This document shows positions 24,897 to 33,792 of a stretch of 64,000 nucleotides of DNA, in pieces. A program made the translations under genes and the position numbers. The notes below the pieces were generated by a model. That model had not been told where the DNA came from, made no database searches, and saw nothing but the letters and a program-made list of their open reading frames with translations. The DNA is from Streptomyces thermolilacinus SPC6. GTDB lineage: Bacteria > Actinomycetota > Actinomycetes > Streptomycetales > Streptomycetaceae. Within the stretch, counting starts at the first letter, position 1; each line of letters begins with the position of its first letter. The stretch covers positions 5,719,001 through 5,783,000 of the forward strand of contig NZ_ASHX02000001.1 in assembly GCF_000478605.2 (NCBI RefSeq), written 5' to 3'.

Positions 24897-27316
24897 TCCG
24901 GGGCCACGCTGAACAGAGCCGCGCGGACCCGCTCGACGCCGTCGGGGGAGAGGCCCCCGCAGCCGCTCACCCGGATTCTGGCCTCCTCGCCCGGGAGGAG
25001 CGTGAGCAGACCTCGGTCCGCGCGGGCGGCGGGGGCGATCCGGTCGGGCTGCAGGAGCAGGTCCCTCACCAGGGTCCGCGCGGTGACCACCACGTCGACG
25101 GCCGCGTCCTGCCCGGTGACGGCCTCCAGCCGGACGTCGAACCGGGCCCGCGGGTAGGCGAAGTCCCGGTCGCGGACCGGGAAGTGCAGCGCGCGCAGCC
25201 CGTCCGCGTCGGCGACGAGGAACTCGTCGGCCGACCCGGGGGCGGGGACCAGTTCCGCCGGGAGCGCCGGGCGGGCGACCGAGCGCGGCGCGGCCTCGAC
25301 GTCCAGTACGGCCCTGGCCAGGACGGTGCCGTCCGCGCCGACCCGCCGCAGGGTGACCTCCGCGTGCCAGGGGGTGCCCGACTGGTTGTCGACGGCGAGC
25401 ACCGGCCCCTCCTCGCCGGGCAGCAGCGTCAGCAGCCGGTCCGCGTACACCCGGCGCAGCTCGTGGTGGAGCGGCTTGAGCCGGCCGTCCCCGTCGATCG
25501 CGGCCCACGAGCTCACCGGCCAGCAGTCGTTGAGCTGCCACACCACGGTCCCGGCGCACACCGGCCAGTGGGCCCGCCAGTGCTCGATGCCCGCCGCCAC
25601 GGCCCGCGCCTGCACCACCTGGGCCAGGTAGTGCCAGCGGTCGAAGTCGGCTTCGGGCAGCGGGAAGTGCCGCGCGATGCCCCGGTTCAGTTTGCCGTTG
25701 CCGTCCTCGGCCTTCTGGTGGTGGAGCATGCCGGGGGAGTCGGGGGCGAGGCGCTCGCCGGGCAGCGCGCGGTGCAGCGTGGCGAGCGCGGGCGGCGCCT
25801 GCCAGCCGAACTCGGCCACGAAACGCGGGACGTTCGCGCGGTACTCGGCGTAGTCCCGGCGGTTCCACACCTCCCACGAGTGGTGGGTGCCGTGCCGGGG
25901 GTCGTTGGGGTGGTGGTCCCAGGACCCCGACCACGGGCTGCCCGCCATGTACGGGCGCGTCGGGTCCAGTTCGGCGACGATCCGCGGCAGCACGCCCAGG
26001 TAGTAGCCCTCCCCCCAGGAGTCCCCCGCGAGCGGCTCCTCCCAGTCCCAGTCGCGAAAGCCCCAGAGGTTCTCGTTGTTGCCGTTCCAGACGACCAGGC
26101 TGGGGTGCGCCATGAGCCGGACGACGTTGTCCCGCGCCTCCGCCTCCACCTCCCCGCGCAGCGGCTGTTCCTCGGGGTAGGCGGCGCAGGCGAACAGGAA
26201 GTCCTGCCACACCATGAGCCCGAGCTCGTCGCACACGTCGTAGAAGGCGTCGTCCTCGTAGATGCCGCCGCCCCAGACGCGCACCAGGTCGACATTGGCC
26301 TCGGCGGCCTGGCGCAGCCGCGTGCGGTAGCGCTCCGGCGTGATCCGGGACGGCAGGACGTCGTCCGGGATCCAGTTGACCCCGCGCGCGAAGATCCGCA
26401 CGCCGTTGACGACGAAGGTGCAGCCGCTGCCGTGCGCGTCGGCGGACCGGTCGAGCTCGACGGTACGGAAGCCGATGCGGCGCCGCCAGACGTCGAGCGT
26501 CCCCTCCTCCTCGTCGAGCAGGGTCACTTCGAGCTCGTACAGTGGCTGGTCCCCATGGCCGCGCGGCCACCACAGCCGTGCTTCGGGGACCTCGACACGC
26601 AGGACCGCCTCCTCGCCGGTGAAGGAGACCACGCCCGCGCTCTCCGTCCCCTCCCCGTTGACGGCGGCCCGTACGGTCAGCGGACGGCCGGCGCCCCGCC
26701 GCGTGCGTTCGGCCCTGAGCCGTAGCTCGACATGACCGGTCGTACCGTCCACCGTGACGAGCGGGCGGACCTCGGCCAGCCGGGCGGTCGACCAGTGCTC
26801 AAGGCGCACCGGCCGCCACATGCCCGCCGTCACGACGGTGGGGCCCCAGTCCCAGCCGAAGCCGCACGCCATCTTGCGGATGTACTGGAAGGGCTCGGGG
26901 TAGACGTTCGGCCGTTCCCCGGTGAGCGCGCGGACCCGGTCGGCCTCCTCGTACGCCGAGTCGAAGCGAACCTCCAGGGGGCCGGTGCGGCCCGTGATGT
27001 CGAAGCGGTACGCGCGGTGCATGTTGCGCGTCGTGCCGAGGACCTCGCCGGCGAGGGTGATCTCCGCGGCGGTGTCCAGTCCTTCGAAGACCAGGTCCGT
27101 GCGCTCGTGCGTGCTGTCGTGGGTCAACGCGGTGACGTAGGACCACCCTTGCCGGCCCACCCACGCGATCTCGGTCTCGTTCCGGCCGATGAAGGGGTCG
27201 GGTATGACCTGTGCGGCGAGCAGATCGGTGTGGACGCAGCCGGGGACGCGGGCCGGGAGCGACGCGTCCTCATGGCGCAGGCTCCAGCCCTCGGTCAGCT
27301 GGGTGACGTCCTTCAT
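24893..27316 (-). CDS. GH2 beta-mannosidase
   Basis: 807 residues, full length for intracellular GH2 beta-mannosidases. Order: sugar-binding beta-sandwich (1-175), Ig-like (180-285), TIM barrel (290-600), C-terminal beta domains. The acid/base Glu is in VVWNGNNENLWG (E415) and the nucleophile in VAEFGWQAPP (E502). WDWGPT (near 155) and the tryptophan-rich GTHHSWEVWN block are typical of mannosidases rather than galactosidases. No signal peptide is present. It would release mannose from the ends of imported manno-oligosaccharides for the kinase and isomerase. The gene is first of a two-gene operon with LacI repressor 1. Confidence 0.9.
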   Translation of the reverse strand: MKDVTQLTEGWSLRHEDASLPARVPGCVHTDLLAAQVIPDPFIGRNETEIAWVGRQGWSYVTALTHDSTHERTDLVFEGLDTAAEITLAGEVLGTTRNMHRAYRFDITGRTGPLEVRFDSAYEEADRVRALTGERPNVYPEPFQYIRKMACGFGWDWGPTVVTAGMWRPVRLEHWSTARLAEVRPLVTVDGTTGHVELRLRAERTRRGAGRPLTVRAAVNGEGTESAGVVSFTGEEAVLRVEVPEARLWWPRGHGDQPLYELEVTLLDEEEGTLDVWRRRIGFRTVELDRSADAHGSGCTFVVNGVRIFARGVNWIPDDVLPSRITPERYRTRLRQAAEANVDLVRVWGGGIYEDDAFYDVCDELGLMVWQDFLFACAAYPEEQPLRGEVEAEARDNVVRLMAHPSLVVWNGNNENLWGFRDWDWEEPLAGDSWGEGYYLGVLPRIVAELDPTRPYMAGSPWSGSWDHHPNDPRHGTHHSWEVWNRRDYAEYRANVPRFVAEFGWQAPPALATLHRALPGERLAPDSPGMLHHQKAEDGNGKLNRGIARHFPLPEADFDRWHYLAQVVQARAVAAGIEHWRAHWPVCAGTVVWQLNDCWPVSSWAAIDGDGRLKPLHHELRRVYADRLLTLLPGEEGPVLAVDNQSGTPWHAEVTLRRVGADGTVLARAVLDVEAAPRSVARPALPAELVPAPGSADEFLVADADGLRALHFPVRDRDFAYPRARFDVRLEAVTGQDAAVDVVVTARTLVRDLLLQPDRIAPAARADRGLLTLLPGEEARIRVSGCGGLSPDGVERVRAALFSVAPE

Positions 27317-27367
27317 GTGTGCGGCTCCAATCGCCTGACTGCGGCGGGATGCGTATACGACGGCGAC

Positions 27368-27410
27368 AACCTAGCCGTACGTACAGCGGCTGTCCATGAA
27401 CCGGTAAAGC
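27368..27410 (-). promoter_or_regulatory. Promoter and LacI-type operator of the beta-mannosidase operon
   Basis: On the minus strand, GCTTTACCGGTTCA (27410-27397) lies just upstream of TGGACA (27396-27391), 17 bases, TAGGTT (27373-27368). The 14-bp operator sequence is identical to that at 27517-27530 in the opposite orientation. Confidence 0.6.
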
Positions 27411-27516
27411 TTCAAACTCCGTAAAGGGCAGCTCGTCAACTCTCGGCCTTAGAAGCGAGGTTGAGCCCGGCAAAGCGGTCCCCCGGTAACGATTGGGCAT
27501 CGCAGGGGAAACTTTC

Positions 27517-27547
27517 GCTTTACCGGTTCACATGCTCCTGCCATAGT
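27517..27547 (+). promoter_or_regulatory. Promoter and LacI-type operator of the mannan ABC importer
   Basis: GCTTTACCGGTTCA (27517-27530) contains TTTACC (27519), 17 bases before CATAGT (27542), so the operator covers the -35 element. Repression by blocking polymerase is the simplest reading. Confidence 0.6.
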
Positions 27548-27596
27548 GCCGACATCCCACATCGACCTGAGCCGTAACCCTGAAGGAGTTGGGCAC

Positions 27597-28916
27597 ATGG
27601 GGAAGACGAAGTCGCTCACGGGCGTGCTTCTCACCGCCGCGATGCTGGCCGTGGCGGGATGCAGTGGCGGGGGTGCGGCGTCGGGAGAGACCGCGGCGGC
27701 GCCCGCCGACCCGAACGAGGTCTCCGGGGAGATCAAGGTCCTCACCCATCGGACGGACCTCGTCCAGAACGGCGCGCTGAAGCGCTACGCGGCGGAGTTC
27801 AACAAGGTCTACCCCAAGGTGAAGGTGGAGTTCGAGGGGATCACGGACTACGAGGGGGAGGTGAAGATCCGTATGAACACCAAGGCGTACGGGGACGTGC
27901 TGATGATCCCCGCGGCGGTCTCCAAGAGTGACTACCCCAAGTTCTTCGCGCCCCTCGGGCCGACCGCCGAACTCGCCGCGAAGTACCGTTTCAGCGACAA
28001 GACCGAGGTGGCCGGCAAGGTCTATGGCATCGCCCAGTTCGGCACGGCCAACGGCTTCGTCTACAACAAGGCGGTCTGGAAGAAGGCCGGGATCACCCAG
28101 TGGCCCAGGACCCCGCAGGAGTTCCTCGCGGCCCTGAAGGCGATCGAGGGCAGGACCGACGCCGTCCCGTACTACACGAACTTCAAGGACGGCTGGCCGC
28201 TGGTCCAGTGGACCTCCAACGTGGGGTCGGTGACCTGCGACGCGAAGGCCACCGACGAACTCGCTGGCCCGGTGTCGCCCTGGAAGGCCGGGGGCGAGCT
28301 GCACACGATCGACACGCTGGTCCATGACATCGTGAAGCAGGGGCTCATCGAGAAGGACCCGACCACCACGAACTGGGAGCGGTCCAAGGCGATGCTCGCC
28401 GGGGGCGAGATCGCCACGATGATGCTGGGCTCCTGGTCGATCACGCAGATGCAGGGTGCGGCGAAGGAGGCCGGAGGCTCCCCGGCGGACATCGGCTTCA
28501 TGCCCTTCCCCGCCCAGAAGGACGGCAAGTTCTGCGCCACCCTGGTCTCCGACTACCAGCAGGCCGTCAGCGCCCACTCCGGGAACAAGCCGGCCGCCCG
28601 CGCGTGGATCGACTGGTTCACCGACAAGTCCGGCTACTCGGAGCGCGAGGGCGCGGTGCCCGCGGTGAAGTCCGCTCCCATGCCGGCGACGCTCAAGGAC
28701 TTCGCTGACAACGATGTCAGCTTCGTGGAGCGCTCGGAGGCCCGGACGGCCCTCGTCAACGACATCGACAACGCCGCCGAGATCGGCCTGAACAAGCCCG
28801 ACTACCGGCAGAAGCTCATCGACACCGCGCGCGGAGCACAGGACGGCAGCCTCCAGAACTTCTTCGCCGACCTGAACAAGAGGTGGGACGAGGCGGCGAG
28901 GACCGCCGGTTCCTGA
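27597..28916 (+). CDS. ABC sugar-binding lipoprotein (mannan locus)
   Basis: 439 residues, extracellular solute-binding protein of the carbohydrate CUT1 type. Signal peptide and lipobox end at LAVAGC (C22), so it is membrane-anchored. Typical fold landmarks are IKVLTHRTD, YGIAQFGTANGFVYNKAVW and MMLGSWSITQMQ. ATG 27597 has AAGGAG eight bases upstream; the longer frame lacks a site. It heads an operon with two permeases and no ATPase; a shared MsiK-type ATPase elsewhere is the norm in Streptomyces. The divergent beta-mannosidase and shared operators point to manno-oligosaccharide uptake. Confidence 0.9.
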   Translation: MGKTKSLTGVLLTAAMLAVAGCSGGGAASGETAAAPADPNEVSGEIKVLTHRTDLVQNGALKRYAAEFNKVYPKVKVEFEGITDYEGEVKIRMNTKAYGDVLMIPAAVSKSDYPKFFAPLGPTAELAAKYRFSDKTEVAGKVYGIAQFGTANGFVYNKAVWKKAGITQWPRTPQEFLAALKAIEGRTDAVPYYTNFKDGWPLVQWTSNVGSVTCDAKATDELAGPVSPWKAGGELHTIDTLVHDIVKQGLIEKDPTTTNWERSKAMLAGGEIATMMLGSWSITQMQGAAKEAGGSPADIGFMPFPAQKDGKFCATLVSDYQQAVSAHSGNKPAARAWIDWFTDKSGYSEREGAVPAVKSAPMPATLKDFADNDVSFVERSEARTALVNDIDNAAEIGLNKPDYRQKLIDTARGAQDGSLQNFFADLNKRWDEAARTAGS

Positions 28917-28928
28917 CACCGGCGGAGC

Positions 28929-28963
28929 GGGCCCCGGCCGCCGTACGGCGCCGGCCGGGGCCC
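28929..28963 (+). promoter_or_regulatory. 12-bp intercistronic hairpin between binding-protein and permease genes
   Basis: GGGCCCCGGCCG (28929-28940) and CGGCCGGGGCCC (28952-28963) are perfect complements with an 11-base loop, 12 bases after the binding-protein stop. Such hairpins commonly stop part of the transcripts or protect upstream mRNA, giving more binding protein than permease. Confidence 0.65.
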
Positions 28964-28996
28964 CGGCTCCCGCAGCCGCGGACACGAAAGGCCGAC

Positions 28997-30046
28997 ATGA
29001 CCGACACACCTCTGCCCTCCTCCCGGACCACCCCCGCCGTGGCGGCCGCCACACCGTCCACCGTCCGGGCCGGGAAGCGCTCGAACGGATCGAGCGGATC
29101 GAGCGGATCGAGCGGATCGAGCGGATCGAGCGGAACGGGCCGGACGACCGGGAAGAGCGCACGGGCACGTTCCTGGCGTGACTCCCCGCTCCGGCGCGCC
29201 ACCCCGTGGTTCTTCCTGGCGGCGCCGCTGGCACTGCTGATCACGTTCACCTATGTGCCCGTGGTGAGCATGATCATCTACAGCTTCACCGACTGGGACG
29301 GGGTGAGTCCCGACCGCGAGTTCACGGGGGTGGACAACTACGTCCAGATCTTCACCCGCCCGGAACTCTTCCGGGTCTTCTTCGTCAGCGGCTACTACCT
29401 CGCCGCGTCCGTCCTACAGATCGGCGTCGCCCTCTACTTCGCCACGGTCCTGAGCTTCAACCTCAGGTTCCGCAACTTCTTCAAGGGAGTTCTCTTCTTC
29501 CCCTACCTGATCAACGGGGTCGCGATCGGCTTCGTCTTCCTCTACTTCTTCCAGGACGGCGGAACGCTCGACTCCCTGCTCGCCTGGTTCGGCGTCAGCA
29601 CCGAGCACGCCTGGCTCGGCGACCCCACCTCCGCCAACACATCCCTGGCGGGTGTGTCGGTCTGGCGCTTCACAGGGCTGAACTTCGTCCTCTTCCTCGG
29701 CGCCATCCAGTCCGTTCCCGGCGAACTGTACGAGGCGGCCCAGATGGACGGAGCCGGCAAGTGGCAGCAGTTCCGCCACATCATCGCTCCGAGCATCAAG
29801 CCCGTGCTCAGCCTCAGCGTCATCCTGGCGATCTCCGGCTCCCTGTCCGTGTTCGAGATCCCCTACATCATGACCGGCGGCGCGACCGGCACGTCGACCT
29901 TCGTCATCCAGACGGTCAAGCTCGCCTTCCAGTTCAACAAGACCGGCCTGGCCTCGGCCGCGGCCGTGGTGCTGCTCGCGATCATCCTGCTGATCACCTG
30001 GGTCCAGCGCAGGCTGGTGCCCGACGACAAGGTGGACCTCGTATGA
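28997..30046 (+). CDS. ABC sugar permease, MalF-like
   Basis: 349 residues with six membrane helices from about residue 70. The ATPase-contact EAA loop is visible as ELYEAAQMDGAGKWQQF followed by HIIAPSIKP. Residues 30-55 are an unusual low-complexity cytoplasmic tail of repeated Gly-Ser-Ser encoded by a perfect 9-bp tandem repeat. ATG 28997 has GAAAGG six bases upstream. The stop overlaps the next permease (ATGA). It forms the channel with its MalG-like partner for the sugar bound by the upstream lipoprotein. Confidence 0.9.
   Translation: MTDTPLPSSRTTPAVAAATPSTVRAGKRSNGSSGSSGSSGSSGSSGTGRTTGKSARARSWRDSPLRRATPWFFLAAPLALLITFTYVPVVSMIIYSFTDWDGVSPDREFTGVDNYVQIFTRPELFRVFFVSGYYLAASVLQIGVALYFATVLSFNLRFRNFFKGVLFFPYLINGVAIGFVFLYFFQDGGTLDSLLAWFGVSTEHAWLGDPTSANTSLAGVSVWRFTGLNFVLFLGAIQSVPGELYEAAQMDGAGKWQQFRHIIAPSIKPVLSLSVILAISGSLSVFEIPYIMTGGATGTSTFVIQTVKLAFQFNKTGLASAAAVVLLAIILLITWVQRRLVPDDKVDLV
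29081..29134 (+). repeat. 9-bp tandem repeat TCGAGCGGA, five perfect copies plus one variant
   Basis: One variant unit (29081-29089) and five identical units (29090-29134) encode a run of Gly-Ser-Ser near the permease N-terminus. Unit changes keep the frame, so copy number can vary between strains without inactivating the gene. Confidence 0.9.
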
Positions 30047-30903
30047 CCCCCGGTATGACCCCCGCCGTGACAGCGCGCCGACGGCTGCCGATCGGGACCG
30101 CGCTCACCTACCTGTCCCTGATCGCCGCGGCCCTGGTCGTCCTGCTGCCGCTGCTCGTCGTCTTCCTCACGTCGCTCAAGACATCGGACGAGGTCGCGAA
30201 GGGAGGAGCGCTCTCTCTGCCGCGCGACTGGCTGAACTTCGCGAACTACGCCACGGCGTTCACCGACGGCCACATGCTCGCGGCGTTCGGCAACACCGCC
30301 TTCATCCTCGTCTTCTCGGTCGGCGGCACCGTGATCATCGGCTCGATGACGGCCTACGCGGTCGACCGCTTCGACTTCAGGGCGAAGAAGCCGGTCATGG
30401 CGCTCTTCCTCGTCGCCACGCTCGTACCGGGCGTCACCACCCAGGTCGCGACCTTCCAGGTCGTCAACGGCTTCGGCCTGGTGGACACCCACTGGGCGCC
30501 GATCCTGCTCTACATGGGCACGGACATCGTCTCGGTGTACGTCTTCCTCCAGTTCATCCGCTCCATCCCGCACTCGCTGGACGAGGCCGCCCGCCTCGAC
30601 GGGGCCAACGCGTTCACGATCTACCGGAAGATCATTTTCCCGCTGCTCAAGCCGGCGATCGCCACCGTCGTCATCATCAAGGGGATCACCACCTACAACG
30701 ACTTCTACATCCCCTTCCTTTATCTGCACTCGGAGGACCTCGGGACCATCTCGACCTCGCTGTTCCGCTTCAAGGGGCCCTTCGGCGCGCACTGGGAGGC
30801 CATCTCGGCGGGCGCGATCCTGGTCATCCTGCCGACGCTCGTCGTGTTCCTGCTGCTCCAGCGGTGGATCTACAACGGCTTCGCGCAGGGAGCCACGAAG
30901 TAG
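30043..30903 (+). CDS. ABC sugar permease, MalG-like
   Basis: 286 residues with six membrane helices. The EAA loop reads SLDEAARLDGANAFTIYRKI followed by IFPLLKP. The C-terminal IYNGFAQGATK end is typical of CUT1 MalG-like permeases. ATG 30043 overlaps the upstream permease stop, so translation is coupled. It completes the importer with the preceding permease and lipoprotein; the missing ATPase is expected to be supplied by a general sugar ATPase elsewhere on the chromosome. Confidence 0.9.
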   Translation: MTPGMTPAVTARRRLPIGTALTYLSLIAAALVVLLPLLVVFLTSLKTSDEVAKGGALSLPRDWLNFANYATAFTDGHMLAAFGNTAFILVFSVGGTVIIGSMTAYAVDRFDFRAKKPVMALFLVATLVPGVTTQVATFQVVNGFGLVDTHWAPILLYMGTDIVSVYVFLQFIRSIPHSLDEAARLDGANAFTIYRKIIFPLLKPAIATVVIIKGITTYNDFYIPFLYLHSEDLGTISTSLFRFKGPFGAHWEAISAGAILVILPTLVVFLLLQRWIYNGFAQGATK

Positions 30904-30983
30904 CGGTCAGGACCGCCGTCCGCGGGGCGGGCCCGTGCCGAGGGGGCGGCACAGGGGGAGCGGCCCTCGGATCGGGGAGGGGC

Positions 30984-32000
30984 TCAGGCCGAGGGGGCGG
31001 AGGTGCTTCCGCGCGGTACGAACCGGGCGCACTCCTCCTCCACGTTCCCGACCTCCTCGTCCGCGACGAGGGCGAGCAGCGTCCGTGCCGCGCTGGCCCC
31101 GTACGCCGGGATGTCGCGGGCGAGGGCGGACAGCGCGGGCCTGACGACCTGGGTGAGCTGCGACTCGTCCCAGGCCACGACGGACAGGTCGCGGGGGATC
31201 GAGAGCCCGATCTCCTGGGCCACGGAGAGCGCGGCCACCGCCATGATGTCGTTGTCGAAGATCATCGCGGTGGGGCGCTCCGCCGCGATGAGCAACCGGC
31301 GGGCGGCGCGGGCCCCTTCGTCCCCCGTGTAGTCCGTGTGGACGATCTCGGGCGCGGGCAGCCCCGCCTCCGCGCAGACCTCACGGAAGGCGGCGTCCCG
31401 GACGGCGGTGTGCGCGAACCCTTCCGGACCGGCCACCCGCGCGATGCGCCGGTGGCCGATCGCCACCAGGTACCGCACCGCCTCCTGGACGCTCTTCGCG
31501 TCGTCCGACCACACCGCGGGCAGCGAACCCGCGGTGTGCGGCGGCCCGATGACCACGGCGGGCAGCCCGAGGGCCTCGATCGCCGGCACGCGCGGATCGT
31601 CGGTGTGCAGATCGACCAGGAACACGCCGTCCACCCGCCGCTCACCCCACCAGCGCCGGTAGATCTCCGTCTCGCGCTCCTCGCTGTCGACCATCTGCAG
31701 CATCAACGCGTACGCGCGGTCGGACAGGACGCTCTCGATCCCGCTGATGAACTCCATGAAGAACGGCTCGGTACCGAGGGCGGAAGCGGGCCGCCGCACG
31801 ACGAGGCCGACCGCCTGGGCGCGGGCACCGCTGAGGGCCCGCGCGGCACTGCTGGGACGCCAGCCGAGCTCCTCCGCGATCGCCTTGATCGACGCGCGGG
31901 TCGAATCGGAGACCCCCGGCTGGTCGTTGAGGGCATAGGAGACGGCCACCTTGGACACCCCGGCGCGGAGCGCGATGTCCGCAATAGTCGGCCGCTTCAC
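30984..32000 (-). CDS. LacI-family repressor 2
   Basis: 338 residues. The helix-turn-helix begins VKRPTIADIALRAGVSKVAV, and the effector domain shows EFISGIESVLSDRAYALML, IGHRRIARVAGPEGF and MIFDNDIMAVAALS. GTG 32000 has GGGAG five bases upstream, preferred over the frame start at 32033. It is convergent with the importer operon and is a close paralogue in layout of LacI repressor 1 (same EFISGIESVL and DNDIMAVA blocks), so the locus has two related repressors. They may bind the same CTTWACCGGTT sites with different effectors, or divide importer and enzyme control. Confidence 0.88.
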   Translation of the reverse strand: MKRPTIADIALRAGVSKVAVSYALNDQPGVSDSTRASIKAIAEELGWRPSSAARALSGARAQAVGLVVRRPASALGTEPFFMEFISGIESVLSDRAYALMLQMVDSEERETEIYRRWWGERRVDGVFLVDLHTDDPRVPAIEALGLPAVVIGPPHTAGSLPAVWSDDAKSVQEAVRYLVAIGHRRIARVAGPEGFAHTAVRDAAFREVCAEAGLPAPEIVHTDYTGDEGARAARRLLIAAERPTAMIFDNDIMAVAALSVAQEIGLSIPRDLSVVAWDESQLTQVVRPALSALARDIPAYGASAARTLLALVADEEVGNVEEECARFVPRGSTSAPSA

Positions 32001-32290
32001 GCGTACTCCCACTCTGCACAGTCCTCCCGTCACGGCACCCTACCCGCAACGGCACGGGACCCGTCGGACACGGTTCCGGGCGCCCCGGCACCCGGCGGGG
32101 CACCGGGGCGCCCGGGAGACTCGCACCGGCGCGGCTCCCGCCCCGGTGTGGCGGGAGCCGCGTGGCTGGTCACCGGAGCGCCGGTCCGCGTGCGCGATCC
32201 TGGGCCGCCCGGCCGTGCGAAGCCACCGGCAGGGGGTTCCGGCACGGTCGGGCGGGGCGGGACGCCCCGCGGGTCGTCCCGCCCCGTCGG

Positions 32291-33715
32291 TCAGGAGGCC
32301 GGGACCTCGTCGACGAAGGTGGTGCCGGCGGCGCGGAGGGCGGCGAGCTTCGCGGTGACCTGGGCGGGGCTGAGGACCTGGTCCTTGACGTGCAGGACGT
32401 AGTCGACCTGCTGGTCGTACGCGCGCGGGGTGGTCGACGTCTGGCCGTTGAGGTCGATCAGCCACTGGTTGAAGTTGATGGACATGGGCCGTTCGGGCAG
32501 GTAGGCCGCGTCGTGGACGCCGAAGAGGGCGCCGTCGACGTAGTAGGTGATCCTGCTGTTGTCGATGGTGACGACCAGGTCGTGCCAGCCGGCGAAGCTC
32601 GTGCGGCTCTCGCTGTGCTGGTTGACCGCCTGCCAGGGGTCGGGGTTGTAGGTCTCCCAGGAGGTCGTGTAGAGGATGTTGGCCGGCTCGCCCCAGCCGC
32701 CGTTGGGCAGGTACTCGAAGTCGTACTCGGCGTAGTCGTCGGCCATCGGGGCCTTGAGGTCGTTGATGGTGAAGAAGGTCTGCACGACGCGGTCGCCGTC
32801 GGGGCCGTACTTCGGCGCGTCGGAGAACTTCACCCGGGCCGCGTAGGTGCCGTTCTTGAACTTGGTGGCCTTGGTGAGGACCTCGGTGTGGGTGGTGGTG
32901 GCTCCGGTGCCGGCGCTGGAGGTCTCCAGGTTCATCACCGTGTTGCCGCTCTGGGTGAGGAAGGTGACCTTGGAGGGGTCCCAGGTGGCGCCGGGGACGC
33001 CTGGGCCACCGGGGTTGGCGCGGACGCTCCAGCCGTGGGCGGCGAGGGCGGGGTCGGTGTGCGAGGTGTAGGAGAAGTCGTCGAAGAGGGTGGCACCGCC
33101 GCCGGGGGGCGGGGTGGTGGGCGGTTCGGTCGGCTCGTTCCCGGCGGGGGCGGTGCCCCACACGTGCGCGCCGGAGATCCGCGCGGTGACCTGGGCCCAG
33201 TCGGCGTACATGGTCCGGGCGCCGTTGAAGGAGTAGTCGTCGCTCTGGTTGAGGGTCTGCCAGTTGGACTGGTGGAAGCGCAGCTGCATGTCGCCGGTGT
33301 CGGCGCCGGGGGCGAGGGAGCCGGCCGCCGGGGTGAAGCCGATCTCCAGGTAGCGGTCGGCCGTCGCGGTGGCGTTCGGGAGGGTGCCGAAGGTGCCGGT
33401 GACGACCGAGCAGCCCTTGACCGCCCAGGAGCAGGCGAAGCGGTAGGCGGCGGTGGGGGAGTCGGCCTTGAAGTAGTAGCGGATCTTGACCTGGCTGAGC
33501 TGCACGGTGGTGGTGCCCGTGTTGCGCACCTTGAGCCAGGGCTCGCTCTGGTCGGCGGTGGCGCCGCTCGCGCTGGTGCGGTACTGGACGGCCAGGCCGT
33601 CGCCGGGGGCGGCGGACGCGGTGGTGACGGGCAGGGTCGCCAGGGCCGCGCTGCCGACGAGGGCGGCCAGTGCGAGGGCCGCCCGGGTGCTGCGGCGGGT
33701 GGTACGGCTGCTCAT
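32291..33715 (-). CDS. Secreted CBM3-GH16 enzyme
   Basis: 474 residues: signal peptide (1-36, ending TASAAPG), family 3 carbohydrate-binding module (about 38-188), a Pro/Thr linker (190-207) and a GH16 domain (about 208-410) with the catalytic motif EYDFE (E330, D332, E334), then a short C-terminal tail. GH16 enzymes cleave beta-1,3 or mixed-linkage glucans and related polymers by a retaining mechanism; CBM3 usually binds cellulose or chitin. ATG 33715 has AAAGGA upstream. It lies last in a co-directional run after the GH20 gene, at a distance of 77 bases. The in-frame extension through the GH20 region is a shadow. Confidence 0.88.
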   Translation of the reverse strand: MSSRTTRRSTRAALALAALVGSAALATLPVTTASAAPGDGLAVQYRTSASGATADQSEPWLKVRNTGTTTVQLSQVKIRYYFKADSPTAAYRFACSWAVKGCSVVTGTFGTLPNATATADRYLEIGFTPAAGSLAPGADTGDMQLRFHQSNWQTLNQSDDYSFNGARTMYADWAQVTARISGAHVWGTAPAGNEPTEPPTTPPPGGGATLFDDFSYTSHTDPALAAHGWSVRANPGGPGVPGATWDPSKVTFLTQSGNTVMNLETSSAGTGATTTHTEVLTKATKFKNGTYAARVKFSDAPKYGPDGDRVVQTFFTINDLKAPMADDYAEYDFEYLPNGGWGEPANILYTTSWETYNPDPWQAVNQHSESRTSFAGWHDLVVTIDNSRITYYVDGALFGVHDAAYLPERPMSINFNQWLIDLNGQTSTTPRAYDQQVDYVLHVKDQVLSPAQVTAKLAALRAAGTTFVDEVPAS

Positions 33716-33792
33716 CCGACGGTTCCTTTCGTTCGCTCCCGCCGGGCGGCGGGAGGGCTCGTGGGGGTGTGCGGGGCGGTGCCGCGACCGGT

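Noticed and set aside
29081..29134. CRISPR-like array
   Set aside because: Nine-base units without spacers inside a coding frame; a simple tandem repeat.
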